Positions 18,220 to 28,068 of a stretch of DNA of 61,552 bases are shown in pieces. Under the pieces are notes generated by a model that did not search any database, was not told where the DNA came from, and saw only the letters and a program-made list of their open reading frames with translations. Where the stretch lies: assembly GCF_000174195.1 (NCBI RefSeq), contig NZ_ACFY01000004.1, forward strand, positions 1-61,552, in the 5' to 3' direction. A program made the position numbers and the translations under genes. Numbering within the stretch: the stretch's first letter is position 1; every line of letters begins with the position of its first letter. The stretch comes from Roseburia inulinivorans DSM 16841. GTDB lineage: Bacteria > Bacillota > Clostridia > Lachnospirales > Lachnospiraceae.

Positions 18220-18318
18220 GGATTTCACCCCTTCGTTTTTCTTTTCATCTTCATTTTATCGTACCCGCTTGTCAAACACCACGATGTCAACAGGAAGACC
18301 TGCAAAAAATATGTAATG

Positions 18319-18340
18319 ACACAGACTGTTTCATCTGTGC
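18319..18340. other. Short inverted repeat between mobC and the CD1845-like gene
   Basis: CACAGA and TCTGTG form a 6-bp stem around 8 bases inside the 154-base gap 18220-18373, the only sizeable gap within the mobilisation module. It could be an alternative relaxosome site next to mobC or a weak transcript hairpin. Evidence is thin. Confidence 0.2.
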
Positions 18341-18373
18341 CATGTGCAATAGAAATTCCGCACGTTTGCGCCG

Positions 18374-18706
18374 TCATCGAATACCAGAAAGCCTCTTTAA
18401 GATCAGCTTTTGCATCTCCCAGAGTTCATCCAGTCGCTTCTGCAAATCCCGGATATCCTCCGCATAGATGCTTCCAGATTCATTGGCGCGTTTTGCGTAC
18501 TGGTTCAGGTTGTTGCTGCATCGGCGAAGAAGTGTGGATACCTGCGCCACATCCGACAAATCAAGATTTACGCAGTACCCGTCCATCGCCATTTTTCTCA
18601 TATAGGCACCGGTATTCCGAATCCCCAATTCTTTCTGCTTTTCACGAATCCTCGCCAGCTCTTCCGGGTTTACCCGGACATTGATCCAGTGTTCCCGAAC
18701 ACTCAT
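18374..18706 (-). CDS. mobC: Relaxosome accessory protein MobC
   Basis: A 110-aa protein of the plasmid mobilisation MobC family, which binds near oriT and assists the relaxase. The N-terminus REHWINVRVNPEELARIREK is a ribbon-helix-helix type start, and the middle TLLRRCSNNLNQYAKRANE matches the conserved MobC core, where RxxxNLNQxxxxxN is typical. Its ATG overlaps the stop of the 2454-aa gene in ATGA, so translation is coupled. It is complete. Confidence 0.9.
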   Translation of the reverse strand: MSVREHWINVRVNPEELARIREKQKELGIRNTGAYMRKMAMDGYCVNLDLSDVAQVSTLLRRCSNNLNQYAKRANESGSIYAEDIRDLQKRLDELWEMQKLILKRLSGIR

Positions 18707-21700
18707 AGTGCCACCTCCTCATCATTTCGATGTGTCATCGGCGGAATGCGCCCTGCACGGTCACGCAGCTCTGCCAGGACAGACGGCTTTTCCGTTGTTC
18801 TCTCACGGTCTGGATCATCATTTTCACGGTCATCCATATTCAGCAGTGCGTCCAGTTCTGCCAGTCTTGCACTCTTTTCCGCCAGTTCTGCCTCCTGGGG
18901 GAACGGCTTTCCAAGCTCGGCCTGCGCAGCTTCCTGCTGGCTCCTAAGATTGTCCAGCTGCTGTTCCGCCTTCTCCAGCCTTGCAGGAATCCCGGCAAGA
19001 GCATTATCCAAACGCTGGATATTGCCCGCAGCACTGGTGCCGATGGGCACCCGGTGGGTCATCTCGCCTTTCAGCAGCACCTGATACTCTTTCTGGAAGC
19101 TGTCATATGACAACTCCATCTTGAAACCACGATAGCTGCCAAGCGGCACCGGCTCCAAACTCTGATTGGCTTTACAGACCGCAAGAATTGCTTCACCGGC
19201 CTCGGCTTTTTCAGTAAATTGTGTGCCATTCACCTCCATACCGCAGAACCCCTCTTCCGGCAGCGGATGTGCCGCCACCGTCCGAATATCCGACTGAAAG
19301 CCCTTGATGAACCCTTGCGTTTTCTCAATCTCCGCAGGGAAATATTTCATCAATTTATCTTCCAATCGGTACTGCTGGCTCTGATGATCCGCCTTCAATA
19401 CTTTCAGCCTTGCAACATCTACATCCAAGTCCATTTTCTCCTTGATTTGCGGGTCTCCGGCACAAAGTGCCTTGATCTCTGCATAGGAAAGAGCCTGCTC
19501 ATCTACATCATCACAGGAACGTACCGGAGATTTGCTGGTCATGATCTGGCTGATAAATTTCTGCTTATTCTCCAGTGTCTGATAGAGGTAGGCATCAAAA
19601 GTTCCTTCCGTCACATACTGATAAACCTGCACTTCTTTGTTTCGGTTTCCCTGACGGATGATACGACCATTTCGCTGGGTCATGTCCGCAGGCCGCCAGC
19701 CCACATCCAGATGATGCACGGCCACCAGCCTGTCCTGCACGTTCGTGCCTGCACCCATCTTCTGTGTCGAACCTAACAATACCCGTACCTGTCCGGTACG
19801 CACTTTGGCAAACAAATCTTTCTTTTTTGCCTCAGTATCGGCATCATGAATAAATGCGATTTCTTCTTCCGGCACACCGGACTGAATTAGTTTGGCGCGG
19901 ATATCCTCATAGACATTGAAGGTTCCATCGTTCTTCGGCGTGCTGAGGTCGCAGAACAGCAACTGGGTCAGCTTATCCGACTGTCCTTCCTCATAAATCC
20001 GAAGCACATTCCGCACACAGGCGTTGAGCTTGCTATTTGGGTCATCCGGCAGGAGCGGATTCATCAGCCGCTGATCCAATCCCAGTTTTCTGCCGTCCGA
20101 TGTGATTTTCAGCATGTTATCGACCGACGGGTCTACCACACCGGAATGCACAGCCGCCGCCCGTTCCGAAAGCTCCGCCACCATCGCCTGCTGATGCTCC
20201 GATGGCTGCACCACCACGGTTTCAAACTTTGCCTCCGGCACCGGCAGATGCAGCTGATCGGAGGTCTTGATATCCGCCACTTCCTTGAACATGTTCATCA
20301 GCTCCGGCAGGTTGAAGAACTTTGCAAATCTTGTTCTTGCCCGGTATCCGGTTCCTTCCGGTGCCAGTTCAATGGCCGTGGTGGTCTCACCAAAGGTTGA
20401 AGCCCAGCTGTCGAAATGGGTCAGCCCTTTCTGCTGCAACGTGCCGTACTGGAGATACCGCATCATGGTGTAAAGCTCCGTCATGCTGTTGCTAACCGGG
20501 GTGCCGGTCGCAAAAATGATGCCGCGCCCGCCTGTCAACTCGTCCATATATTGGCACTTCATAAACATATCCGAAGATTTCTGCGCTTCCGATGTGGACA
20601 AGCCTGCAACATTGCGCATTTTTGTGTAGAGGAACAGATTCTTAAAGGCATGTGCTTCGTCTACAAACAGTCGGTCTACGCCCAGCTGCTCAAAGGTAAT
20701 CACATCGTCTTTTCGGTCGGTTGCCCGAAGTTTCTCCAATCTCGCCTCCAATCCTTTCCGGGTCTTTTCCATCTGTTTGATGGAGAAACGTTCGCCATTC
20801 TGGGATTTCATCTCAGCAATGGCGTTTTCGATTTCATCAATCTGGACAGTCAAAATCCGCTCCTGCCGTTCTGCGGACACCGGAATTTTCTCAAACTGGG
20901 AATGCCCGATGATGACTGCATCGTAATCACCAGTAGCAATTCGTGCGCAGAACTTCTTTCTGCGGGCAGTTTCAAAGTCCTTTTTGCTTGCCACCAGCAA
21001 TTTTGCACTCGGATACAGACGCAGAAACTCGTTTGCCCACTGAAGGGTCAAATGATTCGGAACGACAAACATGGATTTCTGGCACAGTCCCAGCCGTTTT
21101 GCCTCCATAGCAGAAGCGGCCATCTCGAAAGTCTTACCGGCACCCACTTCGTGGGCCAGCAGCGTATTGCCGCCGTACAGCACATGAGCAATGGCATTCT
21201 GCTGGTGTTCCCGCAGCCGGATTTCCGGATTCATGCCGCCAAAGCGGATATGAGAACCATCATACTCACGGGGACGAGTGCTGTTGAACAGCTCGTTATA
21301 CTTTTCCACAAGTTCCGCGCGGCGATAAGGGTCTTTCCACACCCAGTTCTGGAACGCATCCTTAATGGCCTGCTGTTTCTGCTGGGCGAGGGTGGTCTCC
21401 TTTTTATTCAGAACCCGCTTCTGCTTGCCGTCTGCATCCTCCACGGTATCGTAAATACGAATATCCCGCAGATTCAGCGTATCCTCCAGAATTCGGTAGG
21501 CATTGGCACGGCTGGTGCCGTAGGTCATATAGGCATGAACATCATTCCGGCTCGGTGTACTCTTGCCGGTAATTTGCCATTCTGCCGTCATGGGAGAGAA
21601 TTTCACTTCAATATTTCTGCGCAGATAGAACGGCGGTTCAAAGGTTTCTTCCATAAACTGCTGGATATAATCCCGATTGACCCATGTGGCACCAAGGCGC

Positions 21701-24700
21701 ACATCAATCTCCGACGCATCCAGGTCTTTCGGCTGTGCTTTCTTCAAATATTCCGTGTTTACCGCAAAGGCAGGGTCAGAAGCCGCAGCCAGTTCTGCCA
21801 CGCGGAGTTTTTCCCGGACATTGCCGGACAGATATTCATCAGCCGCCACCCAGCCGGTTTCCTCGCCGCCTTGCGTCATCGGGTCTTTGAAAATGACACC
21901 ATGCAGTTCCTGCTGGATTTTTTCAAATTCTCCCGGTGTACCTAAAAGCTCCGACATATAGGGCAAATCCACTTTGCCGCGCTCTCCGATGGAGATTGCC
22001 AGAGCCTCTGCCGGAGTATCTACGCTGGTAACAGCCCGTTCCGGTCGAATCGTCCGTTTGGTGAACATATCCGCCTTGGATTCCAGCCTGCCGTTTTCAT
22101 CTACATTTTCCAGAGAGCAGAGCAGATAATAAGACGAATCTTCTGAAAAAGCCTGCGCATTTGCACGGGAGTTGATAAGCCCATACTGATCGGCGAATCG
22201 GTCATAGGCTACATTCAGTTCCCGCTGTTTCTGGGCAATCGCGTCCTCCGGATAATCGTTCAGCTGATAGTCGATCAGTTCCTGCACAATGGTACGAAGC
22301 TCCACCATGCCCTTGATCCTGCCGGTGGCTGTCGCAGAAAGGTCAGCCTTTCGCATGATGCTGTTCTCACGGAAGTAGACATCCCCATCCACCACCGCAT
22401 AGGAGAAGTTCTTTACATTGGGGTCTGCCGGAATGGTTTCGCCCTGCAAGGACAGTTCTTCCTCCGGTGCCAGCTCCTGCGCTTCATAGTGACCGCCGAT
22501 ATGCTGCACAGCCTCATGCAGCTGGTCTCCCAGATCCTCATCCGGAATCGGAATGACCGTACATTCTTCCTTGCCGTACTGGGTACTTTCCGTTGTAATC
22601 TCACCCAGCACCATTTCCGGGTGGTCAACAAAATAGCTGTTGAGGGTAATACCCTCCGATGTCAGCCCCAGATGCACCCAATCCGGTTCGATATCAATTG
22701 GATGGTCTCTCTTTTGCAGAAAAATGATATCCGACACTACATCTGTACCGGCATTGGCACGGAATGCGTTGTTAGGAAGTCGAATGGCTCCCAGGAGTTC
22801 TGCCCGTTGCGCCAGATACTTTCGCGCGTCCGGATTCTTGGAATCCATCGTGTAGCGGCTGGTAACAAAGGCCACGATGCCACCGGGACGAACCTGATCC
22901 AATGCCTTGGCAAAGAAATAGTTGTGGATAGAAAATCCGAGTTTATCATAGGGCTTATCGCTGACACGGTAGTTGCCAAAGGGCACATTGCCCACGGCCA
23001 GATCATAGAAGTCGCGCCGGTCGGTGGTTTCAAAGCCTGCCACCTTGATTTCTGCCTGCGGATACAATTTCTGCGCAATGCGCCCGGTGATGGAATCCAG
23101 TTCCACACCATACAGTCTGCTTCCCAGCATGGAATCCGGCAGCATACCGAAGAAGTTGCCGACACCCATCGACGGTTCCAGAATATTGCCTTTCTCAAAT
23201 CCCATACCGTCCAATGCCTCATAGATTGCACGGATCACGGTAGGGCTGGTGTAATGCGCATTCAGAGTCGAAGCCCTGGCTGCGGCATATTCTTCTTCCG
23301 TAAGAGCTGCTTTCAGCTCCTTATATTCGCCTGTCCAGGCAGTTTTCTCTGCGTCAAAGGCATCTGCCAGCCCACCCCAGCCGACATAATTGGCCAGCGT
23401 TTCCTGTTCCTCCGGTGTCGCATCCCTATGCTGATTTTCTAAGGCTTTCAGCGTGTAGATGGCATCCATGTTGGCACGGAATTTCTGCTTAGGACTGCCT
23501 TCGCCGAGGTGAAAGCTGTTGATGCGGTAGTTCTCCGCATGTTTTGCTTCATGCCCTGCCCGGAACGCTTCTTTTTTTCCAGAATTCAGATCAACCACCA
23601 GATTGTGCAGGTGAACATTTTCCTCATGCCCCAAAATTCTTGCCAGATTTTCCTTGCTTTCCGAGCGGAAGATCGGATACACGGAATCCGGGTCCCGAAG
23701 TTCCACATCGAAAAGCCCGACTTTTTCAATCGTAAATGCCTTTCCGTCCAGATACAGCGTATCGCCAACGCGATAATCCGGCTGCACCGGAGCTGCGGGT
23801 TCTGGCTGCACAGTTGCAGGCTCTTTTTCAGCCTCCATGTTCCTGCCGCGAATCTCCTGCAACGCCTCTGATGCACTCACATAATCGGCAAATGTCTGCA
23901 CTTTTCCGTCCGAATATCCGTAATACTCTTCTTTGACATAATCCCAGATGGCAAACGCATCTTTAGAATCCGGAAAGTTCTCGCCGGTCATTGTGACCAC
24001 AAACCGTTCATCCGGTGCATAGCCAGACTCTCTGGAAAGTTCGCTGGCGTGTTCCTGCATTTCCAGTACCAGAGGATCTGTCTCTGCGTGAGCCGATTCC
24101 TGTACTTCTTCGGATTCCACATCTGGGAATGGAATGTCCTGCTGCAAATTCTGCTTGCTCTGTTCAACATAGAGCCAGTCTTTTGCTTCCCGTTCCTGAA
24201 CTTTTTCAATCAACTGCTGGCGGTAGGTCTCTGCCTCCCATTCGCTGGTAAACTCTTCGCTGACGCCATCCGGCTCCACATGAATGCCGTCCTGAATATC
24301 ATCCCAGACCGCATAACCATCGTCTGTCTCCATCACGGTAAACCGCTGTGGTGCCGCCAGTTCACTCCGGGCATATACATCCGCAGCCGTATTCAGCATG
24401 TTGTCCACATGCTCATTTCCGGTATCGTAGCGTTCCGGTGGCGTTGGCGGAAACACATGGGCGGCAGTCGGCATAGGAAGCGGCGCGCCGTATTCCTGCT
24501 CCAGCTTCCGATACTCTTCCATTTCCAGCGCGGTCAGGTACTGATCATTTTCCACAAGCCGGTCTAACCGCTTATCCACCGCCGACCATGTGAGTCGCAC
24601 TTCCCGGTCATGGTCATAATTGCGAAGCAGAATACCTCTTCCGTTATAATCGGCAAAACCGCGACTGCCATCCATAAAGGTATAGCTGTGGCCACCGAGA

Positions 24701-26067
24701 CCGTATTCCGCTTTCAAGAATGCAGCTCGTTCTTTCGCGTCCCCTTGCTGCTGATACAGCGCATAAATACGGATTTTTCCGCCCTCAAAATTAGAACCTG
24801 CTCGCAACATCCGGTCGATTTCATCCTCAGAAATGACAAAAGCGGAGGGCTTTTCGCTCTCCGCTTCTCTGGCTGCATTTTCTGCCGCCGCATCAATTTT
24901 CTGAATCTGCTCTGCCTCGGACTGAAACAGGCTCATAAAGTTTAGCTGTTGATAAGTTCCGTCAGAATGACTTCCTCTGCCTGCGCTTTCAGCATGTTCA
25001 TGTGCTGCACCCAGGCCATTTGGTTCGATTTCTTGTCCGGTGCCGGATTCGCTTTCAGAAGCTCCGCCATCATCTGCTCCATCCGTGCGGTCGCGGTCTC
25101 CTGAATCTCCCACAGGTGCGGATACAGCTTCTCGGTCAGGATAAGGTGATTGTACAGCAGCGTGTTGTTCTCCTGCAGGAACGCTCTGCGCATCCTCCCG
25201 TACTTGCCCAGAGGCTTCTGTTCCTGCACCGACAACTGGATATCCGGAATCAGGTAATCGCCGTTCTTCGTGTAATTCAGCTCCATCATAGTTTTGGCTC
25301 CTTTCTGCCTGCTTGTCTTTTTCATAGGTTCGGATCGTGCGTTCAATTTCCCGGAAGATCTGGCTGGACATTTCGCTGACCGCAGTTCCCAGCACATTGG
25401 CGGCAGCCTGCGTATTAAAATCAAAAATGTCCAGAAAATCCTCGTGCTCAAAATAGTCATCTGCATTGCCCACCGTCCGGGTAAAGACGGAATATGCGAT
25501 GCTGACAGCGGCAGCTCTCTTAAAGGAAGCTCCGATGTTGAGTTCATCATATCCTTCCAGATAGGAATCTGCAACGATGTCACTGATCTGCCTGCGATTT
25601 TCCTCCCAGTAATCCCTTGCAAGGCGTTCTGCCGCTTCCATGATATGATTTTCCAGAGACCCAGCACCGGCAGGAACATCAAATGCTACATCCAGTGCGC
25701 GAATGATTGGCTGCTCATGCTCCGCATTCATTTTCCAGAGCTGTACCGGTCGGGAATTCTTCCGTTCTCCGGTATCTGCCACATCAAATACATACCGCAG
25801 TTTCGGCTGCTCGCCGCGCATGTCCAAAAGAGCAATGCCCTTGGAGCCACGCTTCACATAGCGGTTCATCCGATCATTCCAGAGATCGTACTCTGCACAG
25901 GCCGTCGCTTCTGGCCTCTGCTTATAGATCATCAGCTGCTCCGCAAAGGGATACTTATAAAGCCGCGCGGATGTGGTCAGAAACGCTGTCCACTGTTCTT
26001 TGCTGCCAGTGATCTGTGCCGCAGCTTCCTGCGCCATCTGCATATAATAAGCCGTTTTCGTCATCAT
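18703..26067 (-). CDS. Giant polyvalent protein: methylase plus SNF2 helicase
   Basis: A 2454-aa multidomain protein typical of Tn1549-like ICEs, transferred with or acting on incoming DNA. The N-terminal 250 residues resemble the antirestriction-type N-domain of polyvalent proteins, followed by a low-complexity acidic linker (about 260-390) and repeated small associated domains. A class I methylase fold follows, with EPSMGVGNFFG near residue 964 and a degenerate catalytic motif NVPFGNY near 1027, where NPPY would be usual. The SNF2-type helicase has HEVGAGKT near 1640, DEAH near 1804 and QRNGRIIRQGN near 2134. The tail is coiled coil. Start ATG follows GGAGG. DNA protection during transfer is inferred from the family. 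Confidence 0.92.
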   Translation of the reverse strand: MMTKTAYYMQMAQEAAAQITGSKEQWTAFLTTSARLYKYPFAEQLMIYKQRPEATACAEYDLWNDRMNRYVKRGSKGIALLDMRGEQPKLRYVFDVADTGERKNSRPVQLWKMNAEHEQPIIRALDVAFDVPAGAGSLENHIMEAAERLARDYWEENRRQISDIVADSYLEGYDELNIGASFKRAAAVSIAYSVFTRTVGNADDYFEHEDFLDIFDFNTQAAANVLGTAVSEMSSQIFREIERTIRTYEKDKQAERSQNYDGAELHEERRLPDSGYPVVGAGTEASGQVREDAQSVPAGEQHAAVQSPYPDREAVSAPVGDSGDRDRTDGADDGGASESESGTGQEIEPNGLGAAHEHAESAGRGSHSDGTYQQLNFMSLFQSEAEQIQKIDAAAENAAREAESEKPSAFVISEDEIDRMLRAGSNFEGGKIRIYALYQQQGDAKERAAFLKAEYGLGGHSYTFMDGSRGFADYNGRGILLRNYDHDREVRLTWSAVDKRLDRLVENDQYLTALEMEEYRKLEQEYGAPLPMPTAAHVFPPTPPERYDTGNEHVDNMLNTAADVYARSELAAPQRFTVMETDDGYAVWDDIQDGIHVEPDGVSEEFTSEWEAETYRQQLIEKVQEREAKDWLYVEQSKQNLQQDIPFPDVESEEVQESAHAETDPLVLEMQEHASELSRESGYAPDERFVVTMTGENFPDSKDAFAIWDYVKEEYYGYSDGKVQTFADYVSASEALQEIRGRNMEAEKEPATVQPEPAAPVQPDYRVGDTLYLDGKAFTIEKVGLFDVELRDPDSVYPIFRSESKENLARILGHEENVHLHNLVVDLNSGKKEAFRAGHEAKHAENYRINSFHLGEGSPKQKFRANMDAIYTLKALENQHRDATPEEQETLANYVGWGGLADAFDAEKTAWTGEYKELKAALTEEEYAAARASTLNAHYTSPTVIRAIYEALDGMGFEKGNILEPSMGVGNFFGMLPDSMLGSRLYGVELDSITGRIAQKLYPQAEIKVAGFETTDRRDFYDLAVGNVPFGNYRVSDKPYDKLGFSIHNYFFAKALDQVRPGGIVAFVTSRYTMDSKNPDARKYLAQRAELLGAIRLPNNAFRANAGTDVVSDIIFLQKRDHPIDIEPDWVHLGLTSEGITLNSYFVDHPEMVLGEITTESTQYGKEECTVIPIPDEDLGDQLHEAVQHIGGHYEAQELAPEEELSLQGETIPADPNVKNFSYAVVDGDVYFRENSIMRKADLSATATGRIKGMVELRTIVQELIDYQLNDYPEDAIAQKQRELNVAYDRFADQYGLINSRANAQAFSEDSSYYLLCSLENVDENGRLESKADMFTKRTIRPERAVTSVDTPAEALAISIGERGKVDLPYMSELLGTPGEFEKIQQELHGVIFKDPMTQGGEETGWVAADEYLSGNVREKLRVAELAAASDPAFAVNTEYLKKAQPKDLDASEIDVRLGATWVNRDYIQQFMEETFEPPFYLRRNIEVKFSPMTAEWQITGKSTPSRNDVHAYMTYGTSRANAYRILEDTLNLRDIRIYDTVEDADGKQKRVLNKKETTLAQQKQQAIKDAFQNWVWKDPYRRAELVEKYNELFNSTRPREYDGSHIRFGGMNPEIRLREHQQNAIAHVLYGGNTLLAHEVGAGKTFEMAASAMEAKRLGLCQKSMFVVPNHLTLQWANEFLRLYPSAKLLVASKKDFETARRKKFCARIATGDYDAVIIGHSQFEKIPVSAERQERILTVQIDEIENAIAEMKSQNGERFSIKQMEKTRKGLEARLEKLRATDRKDDVITFEQLGVDRLFVDEAHAFKNLFLYTKMRNVAGLSTSEAQKSSDMFMKCQYMDELTGGRGIIFATGTPVSNSMTELYTMMRYLQYGTLQQKGLTHFDSWASTFGETTTAIELAPEGTGYRARTRFAKFFNLPELMNMFKEVADIKTSDQLHLPVPEAKFETVVVQPSEHQQAMVAELSERAAAVHSGVVDPSVDNMLKITSDGRKLGLDQRLMNPLLPDDPNSKLNACVRNVLRIYEEGQSDKLTQLLFCDLSTPKNDGTFNVYEDIRAKLIQSGVPEEEIAFIHDADTEAKKKDLFAKVRTGQVRVLLGSTQKMGAGTNVQDRLVAVHHLDVGWRPADMTQRNGRIIRQGNRNKEVQVYQYVTEGTFDAYLYQTLENKQKFISQIMTSKSPVRSCDDVDEQALSYAEIKALCAGDPQIKEKMDLDVDVARLKVLKADHQSQQYRLEDKLMKYFPAEIEKTQGFIKGFQSDIRTVAAHPLPEEGFCGMEVNGTQFTEKAEAGEAILAVCKANQSLEPVPLGSYRGFKMELSYDSFQKEYQVLLKGEMTHRVPIGTSAAGNIQRLDNALAGIPARLEKAEQQLDNLRSQQEAAQAELGKPFPQEAELAEKSARLAELDALLNMDDRENDDPDRERTTEKPSVLAELRDRAGRIPPMTHRNDEEVAL

Positions 26068-26088
26068 CTGTCTTTTTCCTCCTCTCCT

Positions 26089-26295
26089 TTATTCGTCCGG
26101 ATACAAATCCAGTGCCTCATATTCTGCATCCGTCATCTCTGCCAGTTTTGCAAGCAGCGAGGCCGTCCACCTGCGCAGGTTTCTGTCTCTGCCCGTCAGA
26201 CTTTTTTGCATCTTTTGAAGCTCTTCGATCAGCCCTGTCCGTGTGCCAGGGCTGTAAAGCATCATGAGCATCCATTCGTCATCCGTAAAACGCAT
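26089..26295 (-). CDS. TTRAP-family transposon-transfer assisting protein
   Basis: A 68-aa protein matching the small TTRAP family: MRFTDDEWMLMMLYSPGTRTGLIEE at the start, then helices and the diagnostic end MTDAEYEALDLYPDE. It lies 21 bases before the giant gene and directly after the YodL-type gene. Its molecular role is not known; the family is confined to conjugative elements of Firmicutes. Confidence 0.85.
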   Translation of the reverse strand: MRFTDDEWMLMMLYSPGTRTGLIEELQKMQKSLTGRDRNLRRWTASLLAKLAEMTDAEYEALDLYPDE

Positions 26296-26889
26296 TTATA
26301 ACTCCTTTTCTTCGCAGCACCTGCGAGGCGGCGCAGGCGGCACAGCCTCCTGCTTTTCCTTCAGCTGATCCAGAACCGATGCTTTCTCCACCGGTTCTTC
26401 CTTCTTTCCGTTATTGATTACGCCGTCAATCATGCCGTAATCGTCCTCCATCGCCATTTCTGCGGCTTTCAGGTATTTCTCCGGTTTCAAAAATCCGGGC
26501 AGTTCCTGGAAGCCGATGGAATCCACATAGTGACAGCTTACAACACCATTCTGCCGTAAAGCCACGATGTCAGACACAGAAAGACTATGACCAGTAAAAT
26601 CATCAGGGCGGGAAACATTGAATTTCGCATACAGTTCCTCCAACATCGTATTCTGATCCTTGTAGGGAAGAAGCGGAGCCGTATAAACCACCTCATAATG
26701 GTCAATATCCGGTTCCAGCCCCATCCGTTCCAGTTCGCGCATAGACGAAAAGCGTTCATATACCGTATCCTCGCTGCGGCGAAGCTGCAAAATCGCATAC
26801 TGGTCGGTAGTACTGTCGAGAAATGCCATCATTCTTTCGTCCGGTGCCTGCGTTCCATGCACTTCATCCCATTTTTCAATTCTTGCCAT
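26296..26889 (-). CDS. YodL/DUF4316-domain ICE protein
   Basis: A 197-aa protein. Residues about 75-115 contain DDFTGHSLSVSDIVALRQNG followed by a Tyr-Val-Asp stretch, the YodL-domain signature. The C-terminal half with EKASVLDQLKEKQ matches the DUF4316-like tail seen in these elements. It overlaps the upstream 102-aa gene by 14 bases and abuts TTRAP. No catalytic residues are obvious. The family name is well supported, the function unknown. Confidence 0.85.
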   Translation of the reverse strand: MARIEKWDEVHGTQAPDERMMAFLDSTTDQYAILQLRRSEDTVYERFSSMRELERMGLEPDIDHYEVVYTAPLLPYKDQNTMLEELYAKFNVSRPDDFTGHSLSVSDIVALRQNGVVSCHYVDSIGFQELPGFLKPEKYLKAAEMAMEDDYGMIDGVINNGKKEEPVEKASVLDQLKEKQEAVPPAPPRRCCEEKEL

Positions 26890-27184
26890 CGTTCATTTCT
26901 CCCTTCTCCATAAACGGCAGGCCGTTTTCCTTTGCTTCCTTCCGCTGCTGTTCCCGCCGCTTTTCACTATAAGGCGGTCGGATACCAACGCAGCGTTTCG
27001 GAATCGTATAAGTGACCGACCCATGCTCCCGGTGCTCCAAAATAAACTGCTCCGGATACTGTTTTCGCAGTTCCCGAAGCTTCTTAATCAGGCGGCTGTC
27101 ATGGGTATAAATGCTGGCGTTATCCAGTTCATTATCAAAATTGATGACGGTTTCCTGCTCTGCCTTCGTAAGCTTGTATTTCAT
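26876..27184 (-). CDS. Hypothetical ICE protein, 102 aa
   Basis: A basic soluble protein with MKYKLTKAEQETVINFDNE at its start and TIPKRCVGIRPPYSEKRREQ in the second half. The N-terminal part resembles small DNA-associated proteins found in Tn1549-like ICEs, but no named domain is certain. Its ATG overlaps the stop of the preceding gene in ATGA, and its end overlaps the YodL gene, so it is a tight member of the accessory cluster between topB and the giant gene. Confidence 0.8.
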   Translation of the reverse strand: MKYKLTKAEQETVINFDNELDNASIYTHDSRLIKKLRELRKQYPEQFILEHREHGSVTYTIPKRCVGIRPPYSEKRREQQRKEAKENGLPFMEKGEMNDGKN

Positions 27185-28068
27185 CGCTCTGCCTCCTTCG
27201 CCTTGGCAGCTTTCACCGGCGTATCCGTTCTGGAAGACAAATCCGAGAGTTTACCCAGCACAGATTCCCGTCTGCTGATTTCCGCTTCCTCTGCACGATC
27301 ACAAAGTTCATCATAGTCAATCCGCGTCATGGTGCGGCCACCGAACCCATAATCCGAAAGAATCTGGTCTCTGGCTGCATTCATGCTGATTTCCGGGTTG
27401 TCGATCTGTCCACCGTCAATTTCCGTAAAGTCCTTATGATATAAGGTATAGTCGTAACCGTCCTCACAGGTCTGAATGGCAAGAAAGCCCTTGCTTCCCA
27501 AATCCCATGCACTGCGTTCTTCCGTAATCAGCGGCTCCGGGCGGCATGTACCACCGCCGCGTTCCAGCATTTCTGCCAGCTGACAGATGTGCAAAACATC
27601 ATACCCCAGGCGCAAATGATATTCGTCCATATATTCGCAGCGAGCTGAGAACTTCCGGTTCGGATACTCGATCTCCACTGCACTGCCATCCGGAATTTTG
27701 AAACGATCCTCGTAGCTGCTGGTGATAAACCGGATATTTTTAGCATTCTCCAGTTCAGGATCAGCCTTTTTCATCTGCCAAAGAACCTTTCTGCCGCCGC
27801 GCATCTGCTCCAGCATCTCCGGGGCTACCGGCGCAACGGTAAGACCGTCCAGCTGGGGAATCTCCTTGAGTGCTGCCACCCTCGCGCTTTCTTCCAGCGT
27901 AGAAAACGGCTGTTTATCCAACACATCCCAGCCAATGTGTCCCTCGGCAATCTGCACCTTGCTGTCCATATCAAAACAATGGAATTCCACGCCGTCCTGC
28001 TTTTCCTGCAAGGAAAGCAGAGCGACATTATCCACCAGATAAGCTGCATTCATCATTTTCATGCTCAT
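27181..28068 (-). CDS. LPD-domain accessory protein
   Basis: A 295-aa protein. The middle segment with FITSSYEDRFKIPDGSAVEI and later YHLRLGYDVLHICQLAEMLE fits the large-polyvalent-associated domain LPD28. The following GYDYTLYHKDFTEIDGGQ looks like LPD16. Such domains are found within giant ICE proteins and as stand-alone companions. The start overlaps the topB stop in ATGA. Role is unknown; the domain calls are from memory of family patterns and moderately sure. Confidence 0.7.
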   Translation of the reverse strand: MSMKMMNAAYLVDNVALLSLQEKQDGVEFHCFDMDSKVQIAEGHIGWDVLDKQPFSTLEESARVAALKEIPQLDGLTVAPVAPEMLEQMRGGRKVLWQMKKADPELENAKNIRFITSSYEDRFKIPDGSAVEIEYPNRKFSARCEYMDEYHLRLGYDVLHICQLAEMLERGGGTCRPEPLITEERSAWDLGSKGFLAIQTCEDGYDYTLYHKDFTEIDGGQIDNPEISMNAARDQILSDYGFGGRTMTRIDYDELCDRAEEAEISRRESVLGKLSDLSSRTDTPVKAAKAKEAER

